Shown in pieces: positions 5,196 to 8,144 of a stretch of 8,144 bases of DNA. A program made the translations under genes and the position numbers. The notes under the pieces are model-generated. The model was not told where the DNA came from. It worked only from the letters and a program-made list of their open reading frames with translations, and made no database searches. Source of the stretch: Porticoccus sp965660005 (GTDB taxonomy: Bacteria; Pseudomonadota; Gammaproteobacteria; Pseudomonadales; Porticoccaceae). The DNA lies in NCBI RefSeq assembly GCF_965660005.1, contig NZ_CBFHYF010000060.1:1-8144 (forward strand), given 5' to 3'. Positions within the stretch are counted from its first letter, which is position 1, and each line of letters begins with the position of its first letter.

Positions 5196-6653
5196 ATGAT
5201 TCTCTCCTTCCTGTGCTTCCTGCTGATGTTCACCCTTGTAGGGGTTCTGTCTGCAAAGAAAAGCCGGGGAACAAAGCAGGACTATTACCTGGCCAGCAAT
5301 ACCGTCCAGCCATGGCTGGTCGGGTTGTCCGCTGTTGCCACAAACAACAGCGGCTACATGTTTATCGGCGTGATTGGCTACACCTACGTCGCTGGATTGT
5401 CGGCCTTCTGGCTGATGCTGGGCTGGATCAGCGGCGACTACCTCGCATCGCGATTTGTCCACGCCAGACTGAGGGATGCGGCATCACGAACCGGCGAAGT
5501 GAGCTATGCCGGTGCCATCAGCAATTGGTATGGCGAACGAAATTCCACCCTACAGAAGACCATGGGCCTTATTTCGCTGTCATTTTTACTGGTATACGCC
5601 AGTGCCCAGCTGGTCGCCGGCAGCAAGGCACTGCATGTGCTGTTCGACTGGCCCACGTGGGCTGGCGCGACACTCTCCGCTTTTCTGGTAACCCTGTATT
5701 GCATTGCCGGTGGCATTCGCGCATCAATCTGGACAGATGCAGCACAATCTACAGTCATGGTTTTGGCTATGGGGTTGCTGCTGGTTATCGCAACCAGCTC
5801 CCTGGGCGGCATTGATCGGGCGCTGATCGAAATGAGCACTATCGATGGCTTTATGAACTGGTTCCCGAGTGACCTGCCTTTTCCTGGTATGGCGGGGGCA
5901 CTGCTGTTCGCCGCCAGTTGGTTGTTCGCCGGTCTCTCAATTATCGGCCAGCCCCATATCATGGTGCGCTTCATGGCACTGAACGATAATCGCAAAATGA
6001 CCCAGGCGCGGCGCTGGTATTATGCGTGGTACGTATTGTTTTATTTCATGGCGACCGCCGTTGGCATGCTGGCGCGGGTATATCTGTCCGATGCCGCAAG
6101 TTTTGATGCCGAACTCGCACTGCCGCTCATGGCCGAGATGCTGTTCCCCCCCGTGCTGGTGGGACTGGTGCTGGCAGGCATATTTGCTGCCACCATGTCG
6201 ACAGCAGACTCACTGGTTCTCGGCTGCTCGGCAGCCATCTCCCACGATCTGTTACCCCATAATGTTGAACGTACCAGCGTGATGAAGGGTATTACTGTGC
6301 TCGTTACCGCCTTGGCATTGCTCTGGGCCTTGCTCAACAGTCAGAGTGTCTTCAGCCTGGTCGTGATGGCGTGGTCCGGCCTTGCCAGTGCTTTTGCCCC
6401 GCTGCTAATCGTGCTTTGTCTTGGAGGAAGACCGGGAGCTGGCGCTAGCATCGTAGCAGTCTGTTCGGGGCTTCTGGTCGCACTGGGCTGGCGCATGATC
6501 GGGTGGCATGATTTTGCCTATGAGGGCATGCCGGGCATTCTGTCGGGTTTGGCGATTCTCTGCGGCGCCCTTTTTCTATCCAGAAGAGAGAAAACCAAAC
6601 TCACTCAATCAATCAATATAGACCCGAGGAACCCTGCGGGGCATTCGGGTTAA
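5196..6653 (+). CDS. Sodium:solute symporter (SSF/SSS family, PutP-like), candidate osmolyte uptake transporter
   Basis: The 485-residue inner-membrane protein has about 13 hydrophobic segments, as expected for the SSS family (LeuT fold). Family marks are GTKQDYYLASN (25-35) before TM2, LSAVATNNSGYMFIG (44-58), the signature-like YCIAGGIRASIWTDAAQ (168-184), GQPHIMVRFMAL (251-262, nearly the PutP GQPHILARFMA), and MSTADS (334-339). Ser335 and Thr336 in MSTADS match the PutP Na+ ligands Ser340/Thr341. At the position of PutP Asp55 this protein has Asn50. It begins 63 nt after ask_ect with no terminator between, so it probably belongs to the ectoine operon. Proline, ectoine or a related solute is the likely cargo, but sequence alone cannot decide. 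No clear Shine-Dalgarno precedes the ATG. The last 15 residues overlap the 3' end of convergent alr by 45 bp. Confidence 0.88.
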   Translation: MILSFLCFLLMFTLVGVLSAKKSRGTKQDYYLASNTVQPWLVGLSAVATNNSGYMFIGVIGYTYVAGLSAFWLMLGWISGDYLASRFVHARLRDAASRTGEVSYAGAISNWYGERNSTLQKTMGLISLSFLLVYASAQLVAGSKALHVLFDWPTWAGATLSAFLVTLYCIAGGIRASIWTDAAQSTVMVLAMGLLLVIATSSLGGIDRALIEMSTIDGFMNWFPSDLPFPGMAGALLFAASWLFAGLSIIGQPHIMVRFMALNDNRKMTQARRWYYAWYVLFYFMATAVGMLARVYLSDAASFDAELALPLMAEMLFPPVLVGLVLAGIFAATMSTADSLVLGCSAAISHDLLPHNVERTSVMKGITVLVTALALLWALLNSQSVFSLVVMAWSGLASAFAPLLIVLCLGGRPGAGASIVAVCSGLLVALGWRMIGWHDFAYEGMPGILSGLAILCGALFLSRREKTKLTQSINIDPRNPAGHSG

Positions 6654-7703
6654 CAGCTCGTAACTGATCGTACCCGCGCAACTCGCCACCTCATTGACCG
6701 AGAGGTCCTTTCCCCAGAGGATGGCCTCATCCCCCAACATCACTGCCGGCAAGCCAGTGACATCTACCGTTATCATGTCCATGGATACCCGGCCTACCAA
6801 GGGGCAGCGTTGGTTGTTGACCAGCACCGGTGTGCCATCCGGCGCATGTACCGGATAACCATCACCATAGCCGATGGCAACCGTGGCAATCCTGCTGGGC
6901 CTTTGTGCTGTCCAGCGGGCACCGTAGCCTACCGAATCCCCCACAGGAACATCCCGCAGGGCAATGATGGAAGAGCGCAACGTCATGACAGGCTCCAATC
7001 TGTCAGCCTGCACATGAGGGACAGAAAAGGGGGAACTGCCATAAAGCATGATCCCGGGCCTGTTCCAGTCAGCATGGGTCTCGGGCCAAGCGAGCAATCC
7101 GGCAGAGTTATCAAAACTCAACGGTACGGTATCGGCATTTGACAAACTGGCTATACCTGCCCTGAACTGCTGAATTTGCCGGCGGGTAATCTCACTTGCC
7201 AATTGATCGGCACAGGCAAAGTGCGTCGCAACTACAATTTCATCGGCGACATTGCGACTGGCGGCCAATGCCCGGTAGGTGGAGGCAATATCCTCAACAG
7301 CAATACCCAGTCGGTGCATACCGCTATCCACACAAACCCAGATTGTTACAGGAGTATTCAGCGATGCCGCCAGGATTGCCTGCTGTTGTTGCTTATTGAC
7401 CACTGAGAGCCAAAAACCCAGCTCGGCAGCCAGGGGAATCTCGTCGTCGGAGAAAGTCCCTTCCAAAAGGCAGACAGGCTTATTGATGCCACCCTCCCGG
7501 AGTTCAAGCGCCTCTTCCATGCAGGCAACACCAAAGGCCGGAACCAGTGGCTCAAGGGCGCGGGCAACAGGTAACACGCCGTGCCCGTAGGCATTGGCTT
7601 TGACGATGGCCATCGTTTTGGAATTGGGCGCCAGACTGTTTGCCAGCTCGCAATTGTGTCTGAGGGCACGGAGATCAATATAGGCTTTTGTTGGTCTTGA
7701 CAT
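6609..7703 (-). CDS. alr: Alanine racemase (PLP-dependent)
   Basis: Alr interconverts L- and D-alanine in the cytosol, supplying D-Ala for peptidoglycan. The 364 residues are the usual length. The N-terminal TIM barrel begins MSRPTKAYIDLRALRHN and carries the PLP lysine in AIVKANAYGHG (Lys35). SGMHRLG (127-133, Arg131) and RPGIMLYG (215-222) are cofactor-site motifs. The second catalytic base, Tyr260, lies in GDSVGYGARWT, and the C-terminal domain has GYGDGYP and GRVSMDMITVDV. All catalytic residues are present. The ATG at 7701-7703 is the natural start, but no good Shine-Dalgarno precedes it. It follows the dat-like gene by 47 bp on the same strand and is probably cotranscribed with it. Whether it is the biosynthetic (Alr) or catabolic (DadX) type cannot be told; no dadA is adjacent, which slightly favours the biosynthetic role. 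Confidence 0.95.
   Translation of the reverse strand: MSRPTKAYIDLRALRHNCELANSLAPNSKTMAIVKANAYGHGVLPVARALEPLVPAFGVACMEEALELREGGINKPVCLLEGTFSDDEIPLAAELGFWLSVVNKQQQQAILAASLNTPVTIWVCVDSGMHRLGIAVEDIASTYRALAASRNVADEIVVATHFACADQLASEITRRQIQQFRAGIASLSNADTVPLSFDNSAGLLAWPETHADWNRPGIMLYGSSPFSVPHVQADRLEPVMTLRSSIIALRDVPVGDSVGYGARWTAQRPSRIATVAIGYGDGYPVHAPDGTPVLVNNQRCPLVGRVSMDMITVDVTGLPAVMLGDEAILWGKDLSVNEVASCAGTISYELLTRMPRRVPRVYID
6621..6651. terminator. Possible hairpin at the convergent transporter/alr ends
   Basis: ACCCGA (6622-6627) pairs with TCGGGT (6645-6650), and a smaller inner stem CCC/GGG (6632-6634 with 6638-6640) can form within the loop. It lies where the symporter and alr reading frames overlap tail to tail, so it might help end transcription from both sides. 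Neither strand has a T-run after it, and the pairing may simply reflect coding constraint. Confidence 0.25.
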
Positions 7704-7750
7704 GGCGCGTTTACCAAAAAGTACACTACAGGGGCTGGCGATAAAAAGGA

Positions 7751-8144
7751 TCAGTAATCAAATTTACCCGTTGAATAAATGTGCTGAGCAGCCAGCCAGA
7801 CATCACCCACCTCTCCGTTTCCGACGGGCTTGCCATCAATTTCAATGACGGGCACGACTTCCTTTGAAGAACTCGTCAGCCAGACCTCGTCGGCATCCAG
7901 CACCTCACTCATTGATACAGGCCGCTTCTGGACAGATATAGAAACCTCTTTACGCAGCAACTCCAGCAGAATATAACGGGTAATGCCCGGTAATTTCTGG
8001 TTATCCAGCAGCGGTGTAATCACTTCGCCGTTTTTGACAATGTAAGCATTACAGGCACTGGCCTCCGTAAGCTCACCATGCTCATTGAATAACAGAACTT
8101 CATCGACACCCCGCTGAAAGCCCTGCTGAAAATGCATGACGTTA
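7751..8144 (-). CDS. dat: Class IV aminotransferase, probably D-amino-acid transaminase, 5'-truncated
   Basis: Only the C-terminal 131 or so residues are inside the window; the gene continues past the right edge. The fold is the PLP class IV aminotransferase family (D-amino-acid transaminase, branched-chain transaminase, aminodeoxychorismate lyase). The segment with the family glutamate, ELTEASACNAYIVKNG, is followed by LPGITRYILLELL, which contributes to phosphate binding. The later stretch ADEVWLTSSSKEVVPVIEID and GKPVGNG resemble D-amino-acid transaminase more than IlvE, where the equivalent is usually TGTAAEV. Dat converts D-alanine and 2-oxoglutarate to pyruvate and D-glutamate, which fits its place just upstream of alr. 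The stop (TGA) lies 47 bp before the alr ATG. The missing N-terminal half, with the catalytic lysine, prevents a firm subfamily call. Confidence 0.75.
   Translation of the reverse strand, partial: NVMHFQQGFQRGVDEVLLFNEHGELTEASACNAYIVKNGEVITPLLDNQKLPGITRYILLELLRKEVSISVQKRPVSMSEVLDADEVWLTSSSKEVVPVIEIDGKPVGNGEVGDVWLAAQHIYSTGKFDY

Noticed and set aside
5306..5319. 14-bp perfect palindrome CCAGCCATGGCTGG inside the transporter gene
   Set aside because: It lies within conserved coding sequence (QPWLVG), does not extend further, and has no regulatory context.
1..8144. CRISPR arrays, tRNA or rRNA genes, insertion sequences, attachment sites
   Set aside because: No regularly spaced repeats, RNA gene signatures, transposase motifs or terminal inverted repeats were seen on either strand.

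Overview
The window holds a complete ectoine (compatible-solute) biosynthesis operon with its own MarR-type regulator and a downstream sodium:solute symporter. A purine-synthesis gene end lies on the left and a D-amino-acid gene pair on the right. Order: purC 3' end (+), ectR (-), regulatory region, ectA-ectB-ectC-ask_ect (+), SSF-family transporter (+), alr (-), 5'-truncated dat-like aminotransferase (-). Gene content and order (divergent ectR, ectABC followed by an ectoine-type aspartokinase) and roughly balanced base composition suggest a marine or halotolerant gammaproteobacterium. The arrangement resembles that of halotolerant methylotrophs such as Methylomicrobium. The genus cannot be fixed from the sequence alone.

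Region by region: 1-416 is the C-terminal part of SAICAR synthase (purC), which converges on ectR (430-975, minus). ectR starts at a TTG set by a good Shine-Dalgarno and an in-frame stop just upstream. The 256-bp ectR-ectA interval carries the main regulatory signals. These are a TGGACA-16-TATAAT promoter, a near-perfect 8-2-8 palindrome over the -10 and start region that closely resembles the known EctR1 operator, additional operator-like half-sites just downstream, and a long A/T-rich leader with a perfect 9-bp hairpin. The operon follows: ectA (1232-1741), ectB (1770-3131), a 12-bp perfect stem-loop in the ectB-ectC gap, ectC (3227-3631) and ask_ect (3693-5132). No strong terminator is visible before the SSF transporter (5196-6653), so cotranscription is plausible. 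The transporter runs 45 bp into the 3' end of the convergent alr gene (6609-7703, minus), which is preceded by the truncated dat-like gene (7751-8144, minus).

How the genes work together: Ask_Ect phosphorylates L-aspartate, the first step toward L-aspartate-4-semialdehyde; the dehydrogenase asd is not in this window. EctB transaminates the semialdehyde to L-2,4-diaminobutyrate, EctA acetylates that, and EctC cyclises the product to ectoine. EctR probably represses the operon at low osmolarity. The SSF protein is a candidate for osmolyte (proline or ectoine) uptake or recapture. No ectD hydroxylase and no ectoine-degradation genes are seen. Alr and the Dat-like enzyme form a separate D-alanine/D-glutamate (cell wall) unit. 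The main genes belong to known families; the less ordinary material is in the regulatory and intercistronic DNA and in the linked transporter.
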